Positions 45,939 through 58,026 of a stretch of 64,000 nucleotides of DNA are shown here, one piece after another. Location: NCBI GenBank assembly GCA_027579435.1, contig JANBPK010000715.1:1-64000 (forward strand), in the 5' to 3' direction. This DNA comes from Candolleomyces eurysporus. Taxonomy: Eukaryota > Basidiomycota > Agaricomycetes > Agaricales > Psathyrellaceae. Numbering within the stretch: position 1 is the first letter of the stretch; each line of letters starts with the position of its first letter. The notes under the pieces are model-generated. The model was not told the DNA's origin. It was given only the letters and a program-made list of their open reading frames with translations, and searched no databases. A program made the translations under genes and the position numbers.

Positions 45939-48571
45939 TTACATACCATACCACCAGAGAGTCGTAACTCCGACGGGGAAGGTAACTGTCACCTATCGAG
46001 TATACTCATGACCAACGCGCTTCCAACAGCTCCATGGTAGACACTTACACGTTGACCTCGAAATTCAATGGTAGAAGAGAGCGGCTGAGGGTTCCATCGA
46101 CCTCCAGGGGAATCATTCCCTACAGCAACGAATCGGGATATCAATCGGAGAATTTATCGCAGAGAAACNAAAAAACTTACAATTTAAGACGACGAGCGAG
46201 TACCTCGGCGGCTCGGTAGAGCTTTTTCGATGCGTGACGTAGGCACCCGCGCGCAAGGATCCAGCGATCGTGCCTTGAACTTCGACACCTATCCTTCGCG
46301 CAGTAGGTCCCCCTATATCTCTAGGGATAGTACCTTTCGAAATTTGGGCCAGCACATAAACTGTCCGATTCATCGTTTCAACAATGCACCGACAGCCGAG
46401 AATGAGAAACAAGAAGAAGCGCAAGGATCGGTAAAGACTTACATTCTTGGTTGACACTCCATGTCCCATTACTATTAACCGTGACAATACCACGGCATCC
46501 TGCTCCGCCGCATTTGGCACCCGTTCCAGGTAGCCTCGGATTTCCCGAGCCATCCAGAGCCAGGTTCCACATCAACGCCGCTCGAGCGTTGTGTTCGATA
46601 GAGCCGATGAGCCTGGAGGACGGTCATCAGTATCAATGGAATAATAACTAAGAATTCAGCAAGATCGCCGACATCGGGGTCTCATAATTTTTACCCCTGC
46701 AACGAGCTACGGGACCAGGAACAAGACCCTTACATATCTGTGTATTTCTGCCATTGATACGATTCGTTAAACGGGGATTCGGGGAGAGCCAAAGGGGAGA
46801 AATTCACCTTGATATCACTCCACCAATCAGACCCAATCGTCCCGGAGCATTCTGTAAAAGTTCGATCAGCCGGCCAACGCCAACCTTTGCTATGAAACAC
46901 GCAACGCGCACCAGTGAGATAAATTTCCTATGACCAGAACATAAATTAATCAGTTAAGCTAACGGTAGCGTCACTAGCGTATAATGCTATCCGCGATACA
47001 TCCATCCGATAGCATTATGGCAAACGCAGGAGAGAAGAAGCATACCTTGTCCGGATAGGCTGCACGGAATTTATCTTGTTCGCCAGCTGAGCCCTGTTGG
47101 AAGCGAACGATGTTCACGTCAGTCATTTAGCCAATTCGATCATGTGTCAGGAGAGCCTTTGCACCAAAGAAATGACTCACTGAGAAACAATGGAAAGCTA
47201 CCCCATCGAAAATATCCCCGGCGATTTGCATCAGTTGGGAAGGATATCCTCCAGCTTGATCCCAATTGTGTTCGAAGCCTGCGAGATCGCAACAAATTAT
47301 CGTTGAAACCTCTCTAGTGAATATGCTCAAATGAATGGAGTCCATACCAATCAACTTCGTGTTCGACAGCCCTGCACTGCCCTTCATGAGGTCCTTGAGG
47401 GCACGGCCTACCTGGGCTTCCGTTTGCGGAGTAAACTTGGCCGAAGGATGTGTGTTGCTTTCGTACATGGGCTCGTTCTGCACTGAGATCGCGTATGGCG
47501 TGATTCCTTTCTTCTGGAAGCCTTGTAAGGACTTAAAGAGGTAATGAGCGTCTACAGAGTTCGCCGAAAGAGTATCAATTAATTGCATTCTCTCGAGTCC
47601 AAACAGAACGCACAGATCGGGATGTACTGCGATTTGAGGAAACCGCCGAATGCCGTCCCACTGTCTTTCATCCATGCGGGCTATAGATTCGACAGATGAA
47701 TTTCGGAGCATGGCAAGGGATAGGGAATGCTTACCGGAGACCAGGGGACGACATGGACGCGGAGCACTGTGAATCAACGAATCAGAGACGATGACATCGC
47801 TCGCATTTAAATGAGTATTCTCACTGCTATTGACGGCCTGGATATCCTTCAGAACATCGAAGACGTAGGCCGGGGCGTAGTCGATGTCAAAATCATTTAG
47901 GCACAAGTCTCCGTCAAAATCGTCGTAGCTGTACACTGTCCAAAGGCGCGTTCATCATTACGCTTCTGAACCAAACGATGGGACTCACCTTTCTCAGAGA
48001 AGTCTGAAGCACCCAAAGGCACCCTCACATAACTTAGGCCAGCAGCGTTTGCGCCTTCCACGGGGGAGAAAAGGTAGTTGAGCATTTCCCAGTAATTCCT
48101 CGAGTTCCTCGTCTATCCGCAAAGAATGTTTGGAAAGTTTGTTCCGCTAACGAGGTTATTCCTCACCTTGATATTGCTGAAAAGTTGCGCAGACGAATCA
48201 GCTGACGGAATTGAGAAACGTCAGTGGACTCTCGCTGATTAGCTTTAGCTTGGACACCCACTCAGAGTTCCGCCGAGTCCCAGCACAGGCTGATACTCCC
48301 TCGTATCATCCAAGACGACATTCAACTTTGCTGCAGGACCTTGATTCGAGAATATAATAGGCGGTATTTGTTTTTGTGATTTTAAAAGTGCGGTCCTATT
48401 CCAAGTGGTCTGCCACTATATTAAGAGCGATCAGTGACCAAAGAGTTGAAGATAAATTGCGAAAGAACTTACAATGTCCCAAAGGTTTTGAGCCAAGGCC
48501 GATTCGAAGAGCAGGCATGTCACTATTAGCCAAGTCCCAAAGGACGTTGAGGCGGGGCGCAGTAGGTGCAT
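45939..48571 (-). CDS. secreted GH30 glycosidase, probable endo-1,6-beta-glucanase
   Basis: Start ATG 48571 gives MHLLRPASTS followed by a hydrophobic core and FESALAQN, a signal peptide; splicing to ACCACTTGG near 48410 continues LWDITTWNRTALL. Downstream blocks are GLGGTLTDSSAQLFSNIK, LFSPVEGANAAGLSYVRVPL, acid/base motif SVQNEPMYESN and nucleophile motif YLTECSGT, the last split by an intron. A C-terminal beta-sandwich part includes MAQISKGTIPRD-like sequence (here LAQISKGTIPRD) and ends TLWWYGM. Stop TAA is at 45941-45939. More than ten introns. GH30 enzymes of this fungal group cut beta-1,6-linked glucan in fungal walls, so it may serve wall remodelling or attack on other fungi; the exact substrate is inferred from family likeness. 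An N at 46169 falls in an intron. Confidence 0.82.
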
Positions 48572-48729
48572 AGAAATAGTGACGATAATCCCAAAGTTTT
48601 TCGAGAATCAACTTAGACGCCTCAGGCTCAAGAGACCCAGTATCTGAGCGGGCACGACGGGAGAGTGAATGAAGAAGTCGAGGACAGTGAGAAACGTCGG
48701 ATGCTCTCTAGCAGATAAAACCAGCCAAG

Positions 48730-48746
48730 GTTGACCACTGGTCAAC
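48730..48746. promoter_or_regulatory. palindrome GTTGACC-A/T core upstream of GH30
   Basis: GTTGACCACTGGTCAAC is a perfect inverted repeat around one central base, about 160 bp upstream of the GH30 start codon. It could bind a dimeric regulator; this is inference from symmetry and position. Confidence 0.4.
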
Positions 48747-48961
48747 ATCGGACGTGCAACCTGCATTCGCTTGTGATTCAAATCAACGAGTTCGGCATTG
48801 TCAGCCTCCTCTCCTCTCCTTCTCGTCTTGTTCCTCGGCCCTTCTTGGGCCTCGAAACCCATGGAAAGACAAGTGCGAGTTCGAGCAGTATCAGGTCTCA
48901 ATTTCCTTGTTTCGATGAGATGATGTCCTCCAAACACCGTGGAGACGCGAGACAAAGAGTC

Positions 48962-48975
48962 GTTGACTAGTCAAC
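48962..48975. promoter_or_regulatory. palindrome GTTGACTAGTCAAC upstream of GH30
   Basis: A perfect 14-bp palindrome with the same GTTGAC half-site as the one at 48730, about 390 bp upstream of the GH30 start. Half-site spacing differs (2 bp here, 5 bp there). Confidence 0.4.
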
Positions 48976-50100
48976 ATTCATGTCATGGTCTCATTAGAAC
49001 AAATCCTGTAGATCTGGTGCTGAGAGCTAGTTTCTCAGAGCAACAAGAGATTATGCCACTTACACGCTCCAGCCACATCCCCATTGCCTGCCTACAGCCT
49101 CTCGCACCGTCACGATTGACACTCTGGCAGCTGAACGACGACCGGGGCAAGCTGGCTCCCACCGGCCCGAGTCGCCCTTGATCGCAAACACAACCAAATA
49201 ACGCGTCGCGGNCCCACCTAATTGAACTGACATTATGATGGTCTGTGCAATCCTACTGCACTCGATGTGCGACCAGCCACTAGATATACATATCGCCCAA
49301 CGGACGAGAAAGAAATATGAGCGATAAAATCGGGGACTAGCAAGAGAGAAGTCTCAGCATTCTGAGAATGTATATCGGGAATGAAATTCAAAAGACGATC
49401 ATGGCGGCCCCGGCCCACTGGCAGTGCCCTCCAGATCTAGCTGTTCACTTTACACGTACTTTACTTCAGAGTCGATGAACGAAAGTCTGTATTCGACGAT
49501 CTGCTCCTCACAGACAGCCCTACCCCTGGCTGTGCCACCAACCTGCCGGCAAGTAATATTCTCTATCGAAATTCCAGAAAACACGGTGATCACTAGCTGC
49601 CATCTGCAAGATCCTGAAAGATCTTGACCTCGACTGCCGTGTGCACTCTCAGATCTTCTATACAATACGTACATTGCCGCTCGTATAGCAGTCGGGTCCG
49701 AACTTCCGCCTTCCATCGTCGGTATCAAGCAGCCAACAGGAATTTCTACATAGAAACCCAGGAAGTAAGAGTCCGATTTCAGCGCTGGTTAGGACCCAGC
49801 AACTGGTTGTCCAGCCGTCTGCCTCTATCCAACCTCAATGACAGGGAATAAGCTCGTTGCAAGCAAGATTTTTCACTTCGCATACAAGATGACGTCCCTC
49901 AATACTGAGTCGTTGTCTTGCTGTATTCGAATAGTGATCAGTGAATGGATAGTGCGGTACCGTTGCTGGTGTTCTATGCAAATAGTGATACATGGGTAAC
50001 AACAGTTCATGAGTGTGTCGTCAAGTGGACAGGTGGATCTAAGATGTTAGTACACAAATGAGGATTTTTTGGGGATGATACCACGTCCAGGATCATCTTT

Positions 50101-53100
50101 TTACGCATCGTCCAGAACAAGCCGAGGGATGACGTTCATCGCCATTAGCTGAGTGGCCGATTTGAGTACGCGCTGATACCAAAGTCAGACGTCAACACAC
50201 TCACCTCCTGGAACAACAGCTTCGCGGCATAAGGGATGGTCAATGTGGCCATCTTTTTCGAGCTCTTGCAATACGTGCACCAGCCATTATAGCCCATGAG
50301 TCCGCACTGCTCGCAAGCGCACACCTCGAATTTATCCGAAGAGATCATCAATCGTTCGAGGAGCAGCTGGGTGGCACCGTAACCGATAAGACAGTCACGC
50401 TCCATCTCTCCCAATCGGAGACCACCTTCCCTGGATCGACCCTCGGTTGGTTGGCGAGTGAGAGTCGCTCGTGGACCTCTGAAGGTATGGAGATGAGTGT
50501 ACGAGCTCAGGGTCAGTCTATGCGAAGAGGAGGATAAACTCACCGTGCTCGAGCGTGCATTTTGTCCATAACCATGTGTTCTAGCAGCAGCTCAGAAAAA
50601 GTTCCTCAAAAAAAGGTAGAAAGTCACGTACTTAGTTTCTGTATAACGGTTCGTTAATGAATGAACGGGCGAATCATAGGGAGGAACACGTACCTGGTAG
50701 TAGATAGGACCGAAATACACATATGCTTCGAGCGGCTCTCCAGTGATACCACTCGTCAACATATCTTTCCCAGCGTAGCTGAATCCATGTTCCACTAGAA
50801 TCCGGCTCATGTCTTCTACCTGCAGCAGGTGTTATCGTTCATCCAACCTGGCCACAAATACATACGAAAAGCCCGCACCTTCGAACCACCAAACGCGGTT
50901 CCGTATTGAAGCTTTCCAGACAGAACTCCAGCCTTCCCAGCCAGAAGTTCTATCATCTTCCCAACAGTCATACGAGAGGGGAAACCATGAGGGTTCATAA
51001 TCGTATCTGAACCCACCAATCAGCCATTGACCCTCCCAAAAACGAAAAAAACAACAACAGGAGGTACAACTTACCAGGCACGATCCCATCCTCGTTGAAC
51101 GGCATATCCTCCTGATTCACAATCAACCCACAGACACCCTTCTGCCCATGCCTCGACGAGAACTTGTCCCCAAGCTCCGGCCTCCTCGTCTGCCTTATCA
51201 GCACCTTAATCAACGTCTGGTCGTTCTCCGTATCGCTAATCATCACTTTGTCTACCATCCCAGAGACAGGTGACTTATAGCTCAGGGGCGCGTTTTTGTA
51301 AGGGACGGAGGCTGCTTGGCCCGTAAAGGTGTTATCGGAGGCGTTGGTGGGAGTTTGTTTGTTGACATAGACGTCTCCTGGGTCGACGCGTTCGCCTACG
51401 CCCGGGAGGCCGTCTGGTTGGATGATGTCGTAGCGTTTTGCGATTTGGCCGTTTTCATCGAGAGGAGCGTCTGCTAGACGGTCGAAACTGGTTTGTGGGT
51501 CAATGGGTAAATGTGAGTGAGAGGGTCACTTATCCCCAGAAATGGGATGTGTAGGATGAAACTCACGTTCCGTTGGGGTACTTCCGAATGAGAGTGGCGT
51601 TCTTCCGCAAGACTTGACACCGCCCATATCCGCGATCCAGACTCGCCTGGTGGAAAGAAAGTTTGGTCAGCCATTNAAAAAAAGTGGTATCAACAGACAC
51701 GGCCACCAACCCTGTTCAGAATCAACGCATCCTCAATATCATATCCCGAGTAACTCATAACCGCCACAGTCGCGTTCTGCCCAGCAGGCAACTTATCGTA
51801 CCCAATCAACTCGATCGTCCTGGACTTGACCATCGGCTGTTGAGGATAAACCGACAGATAGAGCAGCGTATCAATCCGATTGAACTGGTTATAGCCAATC
51901 GCTCCGATAGCTTGTTTACCCATAGCGCACTGATAGGTGTTTCGTGGCGATTGATTGTGGTGAGGGTAGGGAATAAGACCGGCCACTGCACCGAGGATGG
52001 TGAAAGGTTCGATTTCGAGATGCGTTGTTGCGGGTTCGATATCGGATTCGTATAAGGCAATGAAAGCGTCATTTTCCTCGTTCACGTCAAGGTATTCGAC
52101 GAGACCTCTGTGCAGGAAATCGTCGAACGCGACATTGCCCTTCTTCAGTTGCTGTAAGGACTATCACTGAGCGACCAAGTGCTTTCAGATGGGGAGCCTT
52201 GAGCACGTACCAGGATGTGATCAGAATTCACTCTTGGCTGCCCATTCTCCACGATGATCATGGGTCGGCAAATACGTCCACCATCACAGGCGATATGGAC
52301 AGCTCTATGATGGTGGTTGAGGTAGACACTGACGAACTCGTTCACTTTCCCAGCTCTCCGAAGCTTGCGGAACTGCGCAACGAATTTGAGCGGGGACCGG
52401 CTCACGCCAATGATCGTACCATTGACATAAACAACGTAGGTATGGTTGCCATAAATCTCAGTACCAGTGTTTAAACTGATATCTAAAGGGGTTGCGTCGT
52501 CAATCTGAGAAAACGGGAGGAGAGGGCTCAGGGTCTACGTACCTTCCACCCCTAGCATAAACGCCAAACGAATGATCGGTTCTTCCTCGAAATCGGTTGT
52601 GATATGGGTCATGAGCGCCAGGTTCTTCACGAGACCACAGGCCTCTCCTTCCGGAGTATCGCTCGGACACAGCACACCCCACTGACTGGGTTGCAGAGCA
52701 CGAGGACCGCTGACCTTCCTCGTCTTCTCGAACTGGGAGGAGATGCGAGTCATCATACCCAACGCTGAGATGAAGCTCAACCGACTCAGGACGTGCGTGA
52801 CGCCAGCCCTCTCCATCTTGAATCGCTTCAGAGACCAGTTTCCCGTGGAGATGGCTCGAACGAAACCGGAGGTGAGGTGGTCTCCTTGCATTTGCATGGT
52901 ATTGTACGCATCGAACTCGCTCGTCCGCGATGGCTTTTTGAGGACCTTGTCGATAGCCATTTTGAGGTTAGAGTTGTAGGTTTTGAACAGATCTTCAAAC
53001 AGCAGAGCGAGCAGCTGTCCCGCGCTAGTTTAACATTGAGTAAACCAAGCAGCTCATCGATAATACGAGAGTACTCACAGCTCAAGACGCTTGTTCCCGA

Positions 53101-54308
53101 CATAATCTCTGTCATCAACCATGCTCTCATCGTCCATGGCCATCAACACCCTCCGAGTCATCGTGGCGACGAAAATGGCTTTCGCTCGAAGATCCAATCC
53201 CTTGACAGGGACATGAGCCAGCACAATCGTCGCCAGAGCCTCCAAAGCTTCTTCCCATGCAGGTCTCCGGGGACCCATGACTTTTCGGTTCACCTTCACT
53301 CTCGTGCCAATATATTCGAGAGCCTGATGTCTGGTGAACACGCCCAGCTTGGCAGCGTCTTCCAAGTTGGCCGAAAAGGCGGTCTTGTACGCTTCTGTAT
53401 TTCCAGCTGTGAGAAGGAGGATCTCCTTGTCAGACTGGATGCCGAGAGCCTTGAGAGCGATGGCGATGGGTACGTCTTCATGGATCGAGTTATGCCGTAG
53501 ATAGATTTTGCCTTTCTTCGTGATTACATAGGTCTTGGACTTCAGACCACCGTGCGTTGACCTTGAACGCGCTCATAAGAAAAAAGAAAGAAAGAAAACA
53601 AGAGGTACTCACGAAGTACACGAAGCCTGAACAACGCCCTTCACAGGATCCGTCTCCACAATAATCCGATTCTTGCTCAACTGCTCCTGCACCAAAATGA
53701 CCTTCTCCGTTCCCTTCACCACGAAATAGCCCCCAGGATCCAACGGACACTCTGTCATACGCGCTAGCTCAGCTTCCGAGCGCCCCGCCAANGACGCACT
53801 TGTTGCTCCTCAACATAATAGGCAGTCTCCCAATATTGACATTCCGTTGGACGATACTCTTGCCTCGAGTATACTGGATCGTCACAATGATAGGCGCACT
53901 ATACGTCGTATCCCGTAGACGGCATTCATGCGGCGTAACCCTCTTGTCTATCGCCTCCAACTCGTTTCGATCCGGGAAACCAACGTTAATGTCGGTGTAC
54001 TTGAGCCAGAAACGTGGGTCAACGTCGGAGGTGACTTTGTTGTTCGCTTTGACAATATTTTTGATATCTGTATTGACAAAGTAGTTGAAAGAATCGATGT
54101 GCTGTTTCACCAACCCTTTAACCTTGAGGAAGGCAGGGAGGAGGAGCCATTTGTCCTAGAAAAAGTTCCTCAATCTCATTTCGGGCGGTATGGATGCAAA
54201 ATAACGTACCTCGACGGTTTTTACGGGGTCAGACAGCCCCAGACCCTTCCAAACGGGCTGGTTAAGGTGGTCCCATTCATTATCTTCCTCACTGTTGTGA
54301 GTGACCAT
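50101..54308 (-). CDS. RPC2: RNA polymerase III second-largest subunit
   Basis: Catalytic-core subunit of Pol III, which makes tRNA, 5S rRNA and U6. ATG 54308 precedes a short acidic N-terminus; exon 2 opens [20 protein letters not shown]. First exons are 54308-54210, 54155-53613, 53561-53079, 53024-52543 and 52504-52211, with about eight more to TAA at 50103-50101. Diagnostic stretches are [78 protein letters not shown] and [15 protein letters not shown]. The C-terminal zinc site is [16 protein letters not shown]. The match to RPC2 rather than the Pol I or II homologs is clear from these blocks. The N at 53791 must be dropped to keep frame. The junction 52543/52504 is out of frame by one base as given: a 38-nt intron and a probable sequence error or unusual splice. 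Otherwise intact. Confidence 0.93.
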
Positions 54309-54740
54309 CCCCAACGGTGCCCAACGAGGTAGAAAGTGAACAACTTTTGAAGCCAAGTCATGTCGAGATCTCACAGACGCCGCTTAGTCATAGGTAGATA
54401 AAGCCCATATGGCATTTCTGCCCCTAACGAATTCCTTCTCGACGAGCACATCACCCCTTTCTATTAGCGTTTCCAGGCCTGTTGCCGTAGAGCAGCTGGC
54501 TACGATGGGCGCAGACAGACATCGCCAGGCACTGCCGTGACTACAACACCTACCGTCAACTTTGGTGGTACTGAAAGCGGGAGTGCTGATACATGATGAT
54601 GAATGATAATCCTATATTAACCGAGAACAACAGGAAATGAGTATGTAGAAGGTTTCGTCAGCTTATCGTGTGTATGCGATAAAATGTACACGATGAAAAA
54701 TACACAGAGAGAGGAATATTGAATTAATGGAGTGGGGTGA

Positions 54741-55656
54741 TCAATCGAAGGCCTCTTCTGCGCTTCTGCGGACAAGGCGTCGGACCTTCTTCCTGTAGCC
54801 TGCGTTTGGGGATAGAGATGAGCAAACAGCCAGGGACAGAGAATCAGAGTAAACCCACCTGCGATGTCGTTGCGGACCTCCTTCGCGGCGTCAACGTTCG
54901 CTGGACTGTCGAGATTGGGTGTATCGGAAGACAACAAGGAGATCACACTCAAAAGCTGTAGAACGATATCAAAGAGTGGTCAAAGTGGGACGAGGGGGAC
55001 AACGTACAATAGATTCGACGGTGTGCACTGGCAGCCACCTCTCCCCAGCGTCCTCGTATCCATACTGATCCTCACCAGGTGCGTGCTACGTCAAGTGTTA
55101 GAACAAAAAGCAAGCGCAACAAAAGGCCATGACAACTTACCAGAATAGAGATGCAAACCGTTCCGTCGTCATAAACTAGACAAAGCGATCAGCCAGGAGC
55201 GACGAAGAGGAGAGCCACAAGGACCGTACTGTTCGGGTGCCACATCGGTGTAATGAATTTCAGCTTTGGAGGTAGAAGAGGGAATTCGGGCGGGAAAGAA
55301 AGCCGAGCCTTGAAGAAACCCCCCTCGCTGTGAATTGCTGTTAGACCCATCGTGGGCAACACCAAGGTCATTCGGGCTCACTAGAGTGTGTCAGGTGGTC
55401 TTCAAGCAGTCAGTACCGTCGCGATTTCACGTTCAGCAGGTGAAACACATACCCAATGATCATAATATCCCACTCATAGAGGTTGTTCTCGTCAACCAAA
55501 CCTTTGGGAAGCCACTAATGAGTTTGACGGCAGATGATGGGATTCTGAAGGGTGCCTACCAGCGGAAAAGCCCTCTACAGGGCGCTTGGTTAGCTCTTGC
55601 AGCTGGCGTCGGAGCAAGAGCGTGTTAGAGGCAGTTTGCCCCGAAGATTTAGACAT
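54741..55656 (-). CDS. UBC7: ubiquitin-conjugating enzyme E2, UBC7/UBE2G type
   Basis: Eight exons (55656-55560, 55501-55453, 55399-55382, 55327-55230, 55175-55141, 55085-55008, 54955-54859, 54799-54741) give 176 residues in one frame. The E2 core has WHPN, the active-site Cys in DGTVCISIL, and directly after it the acidic loop [20 protein letters not shown], which is the mark of the UBC7/UBE2G/UBE2R group. [11 protein letters not shown] follows. In yeast and animals UBC7 acts with ER-membrane ligases in ER-associated degradation; that role is likely here. Exon 3 is only 18 nt and encodes the conserved PPDTLY turn; without it the frame still holds but the fold would be damaged. The gene shares orientation with RPC2 and lies about 430 bp upstream of it. 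Confidence 0.9.
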
Positions 55657-56570
55657 CGAGAAGGACTAGATGGTGTGCGATGGTCAAGGGTTGAGGTGGT
55701 AGAGGATAGAGCCCGTTCGAGGTCCATGGCAGCGAGCTTGATGGCTTATATGAGTCTCCGGGCCACGTGAATGGACCAGGGTCAATCTTATCGTCGGTTC
55801 TCACTCCTCGATACATCTAAAATGGCTGAATAAAATTGATGTAAAGAAACACATCGTACAAGCAAGAAGGACCTATTTAACGCCAGAAATTTATAAAATT
55901 TAGCCCCCTGCATGGAGACGCTGGACAGTACCAAATTGTCTCCAAGGTCCATGGACCCACGGATAGCGGTGCAGGTCTCCGCCACCGCGAGCTTCTCCCT
56001 CATGTTCTACCATGTTCTACAACGTTGTATTGTCAAAATCGCCTTGATCCCTTGTTTGAGACCCTTCAGGCACCGCAGTAAATGCGTCGAAGCATAGTTT
56101 CACCTCGTTTCAGCTGGCTGCGTTGCAAATGACAGCTGAAATGTGCTGAAGGTGTGTGCGGCCCGCTGCACGAAATCAACAACACTGGGATACTCACCGT
56201 CGAGGTTAGACCCTATCTTGGCTGTACATCCATAGCAGATTGCTATGCAACCCGCTATCTGCGCCACAGACATTGAGCTCAGCTCAGCACTAGCAATTCC
56301 GAAGCAGCTGCCCCGTCACATCCGGACAAGCTCCAGGCAGCCTACAGACCAACCCAGTCCAGAATAAGACCCGAACCGCTATTGCTGCCCTTAACACCTT
56401 CAGCGACAGCAGTACAGGAATGCCTTTCTCGATTCCTAGCGGCACGAGCGACTCGAGGTTTATATATAGCCCGCTCTGGCCTATATCATGAACCGTAAAT
56501 CTCAGTCTACCCATTGCCAAGCTCCATACCACCATCATTACACCCAGGGCACTCCCAATTCTTTACTACG
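55657..56570. other. divergent promoter region
   Basis: Separates the minus-strand UBC7 gene from the plus-strand Cys-rich gene at 56571. A TATATATAG near 56460-56468, about 105 bp before that gene's start, is a candidate TATA element. No gene was seen. Confidence 0.5.
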
Positions 56571-57076
56571 ATGGCCACCCAACCTCTTCCTCCTAGCTAT
56601 GGCACTACTGGCGAACCAACGGTGGTTACTATGCCTATGCCTCAGCCGACATTTGTCGAACAACCTACTGTGATTGTGTACGCCGAGCAAACACCGCTTA
56701 CGGCGGCTCAGCGAGGTGGACTTTACCAAGACGCTTGTGAGTTCATCATCCTGGTCTGTCTCCCAAGAATAGGATGCTGACTTCCTCATTAGTATACGCA
56801 CGATGTGCCTCGGGTTTACACGAGCCGCAGACGAAGTATGGACCTTGTGGGGTTATCACTGCTATCGTACGTCCTCTTTGTCCTCAAGATGGTGACTGTT
56901 GACTCAAAACTTCGATATGTACCCAGCTTTGTTTCCCCTTCGGACTTGTATGCCTACTGTGAGTTCCTATCAGCGTTTTGCGCCGATTCGTTTGGTGTAC
57001 TAACAAATTGACCATACCTAGTGTGGATCGTGAACGTCGCTGTAGTGTATGCGGAGTTCGTCTTGACGGACGATGA
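56571..57076 (+). CDS. small Pro-rich, Cys-rich membrane-associated protein (BRI3-like layout)
   Basis: Exons 56571-56736, 56793-56866, 56927-56958 and 57022-57076 give 108 residues in one frame; the third exon is 32 nt. The N-terminal half is Pro/Thr-rich (MATQPLPPSYGTTGEP). The C-terminal half has CGVITAI followed by LCFPFGLVCLLVDRERRC and CGVRLDG, a hydrophobic stretch flanked by paired cysteines. This layout resembles brain-protein-I3/LITAF-like small proteins that sit on endolysosomal membranes; the assignment is by layout only. The hydrophobic segment is short for a helix and could be a monotopic insertion. A basidiomycete-only family is equally possible. Confidence 0.65.
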
Positions 57077-58026
57077 GCCACTTCCTATGTCCTTCCATGC
57101 ATTCCATTCAGTTTTCCTCGCGTCGATTCCATTATGTTACTTGTGTACGTCCCAGCTCCACTTTCGCCGACGTTCGTTGCTAACCGTCCGACAGATATCC
57201 ATGCTAATTCGTTGCAATAATTAACTACTTGCAAGAAACGCCTCGTTTCGCTACGGCTATGATCATGATATTCGTTTATTCATCACCTAAAATTTTGCAA
57301 TGTGGGTCATACAGATTATACGACGGTCAAATCCTCGAATAGAGATAGCCGGGAGGGACAAAGGTTCAGAGCGAAAAGGGAGTCTAACGCAGATAGATTG
57401 GTGAAAAGGGAGGAAGCCATTTCGGGGATGGATTTTGGGTTCAACAAACGACATGGAGTTGGGCAGTGAGGGTAATATTCATAATAGCGGACAAGAAACG
57501 CTTTGCTGCTTCGGTATTCCTTTTTTCAGCTCGGAGCATCCCAAAGTCTTCAACCCAGTCAAGGGATCTCAGCTCACATGCCGAGTTGGCTCACACAATT
57601 ATCGATACGTACTCGACTCTGTACGCTCTCGCTTTCAAGGGTGACTCCCAGAATTGGCTCAATTGGAGTCGGTACATTTGGCCTCCGAAGCGCTGTGTGC
57701 ATGAAACACTGACCTTTGAATCTCAGACAAGAGCGCGATCCGTGAAGAAACGAGACGCGGAACCCGGATCGGCAGTATCCCACCTACACAAACTAGGCAG
57801 GCATCTTCCCTTTCGTGCTCAAGCTCACCGCTTGGACTTCCTCTGCGATCCCGCTTACCCCTCATACAACTGTGTAAAAATCGGACGAAAGCAACAAATC
57901 TAAAAAGAATGGCAGCTCCATACGACCAGTCATATGTTTGTAGGTCAGTAACGGAGACTACTTTTGGCACTTGAATCTCGCGGCCGATCCCCCGACCGAG
58001 ACACATCTCCTCCCCGTACAACCACC
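57077..58026. other. intergenic, nothing recognised
   Basis: Several overlapping open frames at 57435-58000 show no splice or family support. No RNA gene was seen. Confidence 0.45.

Larger units (their letters stand above)
48572..50100. other. GH30 upstream region and spacer to RPC2
   Basis: No coding region supported. Two palindromes built on GTTGAC/GTCAAC lie in the first 410 bp before the GH30 start and are listed separately. Confidence 0.5.

Noticed and set aside
45648..45949. Minus-strand frames with repeated NPPSLDE-like segments
   Set aside because: Produced by the 20-bp minisatellite; period not divisible by 3 and no gene context.
48396..48611. Minus-strand frame with YAPTAPRLNVLWDLANSDM
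   Set aside because: Overlaps the GH30 first exon in another frame; the signal-peptide frame splices correctly into the enzyme, this one runs into a stop.
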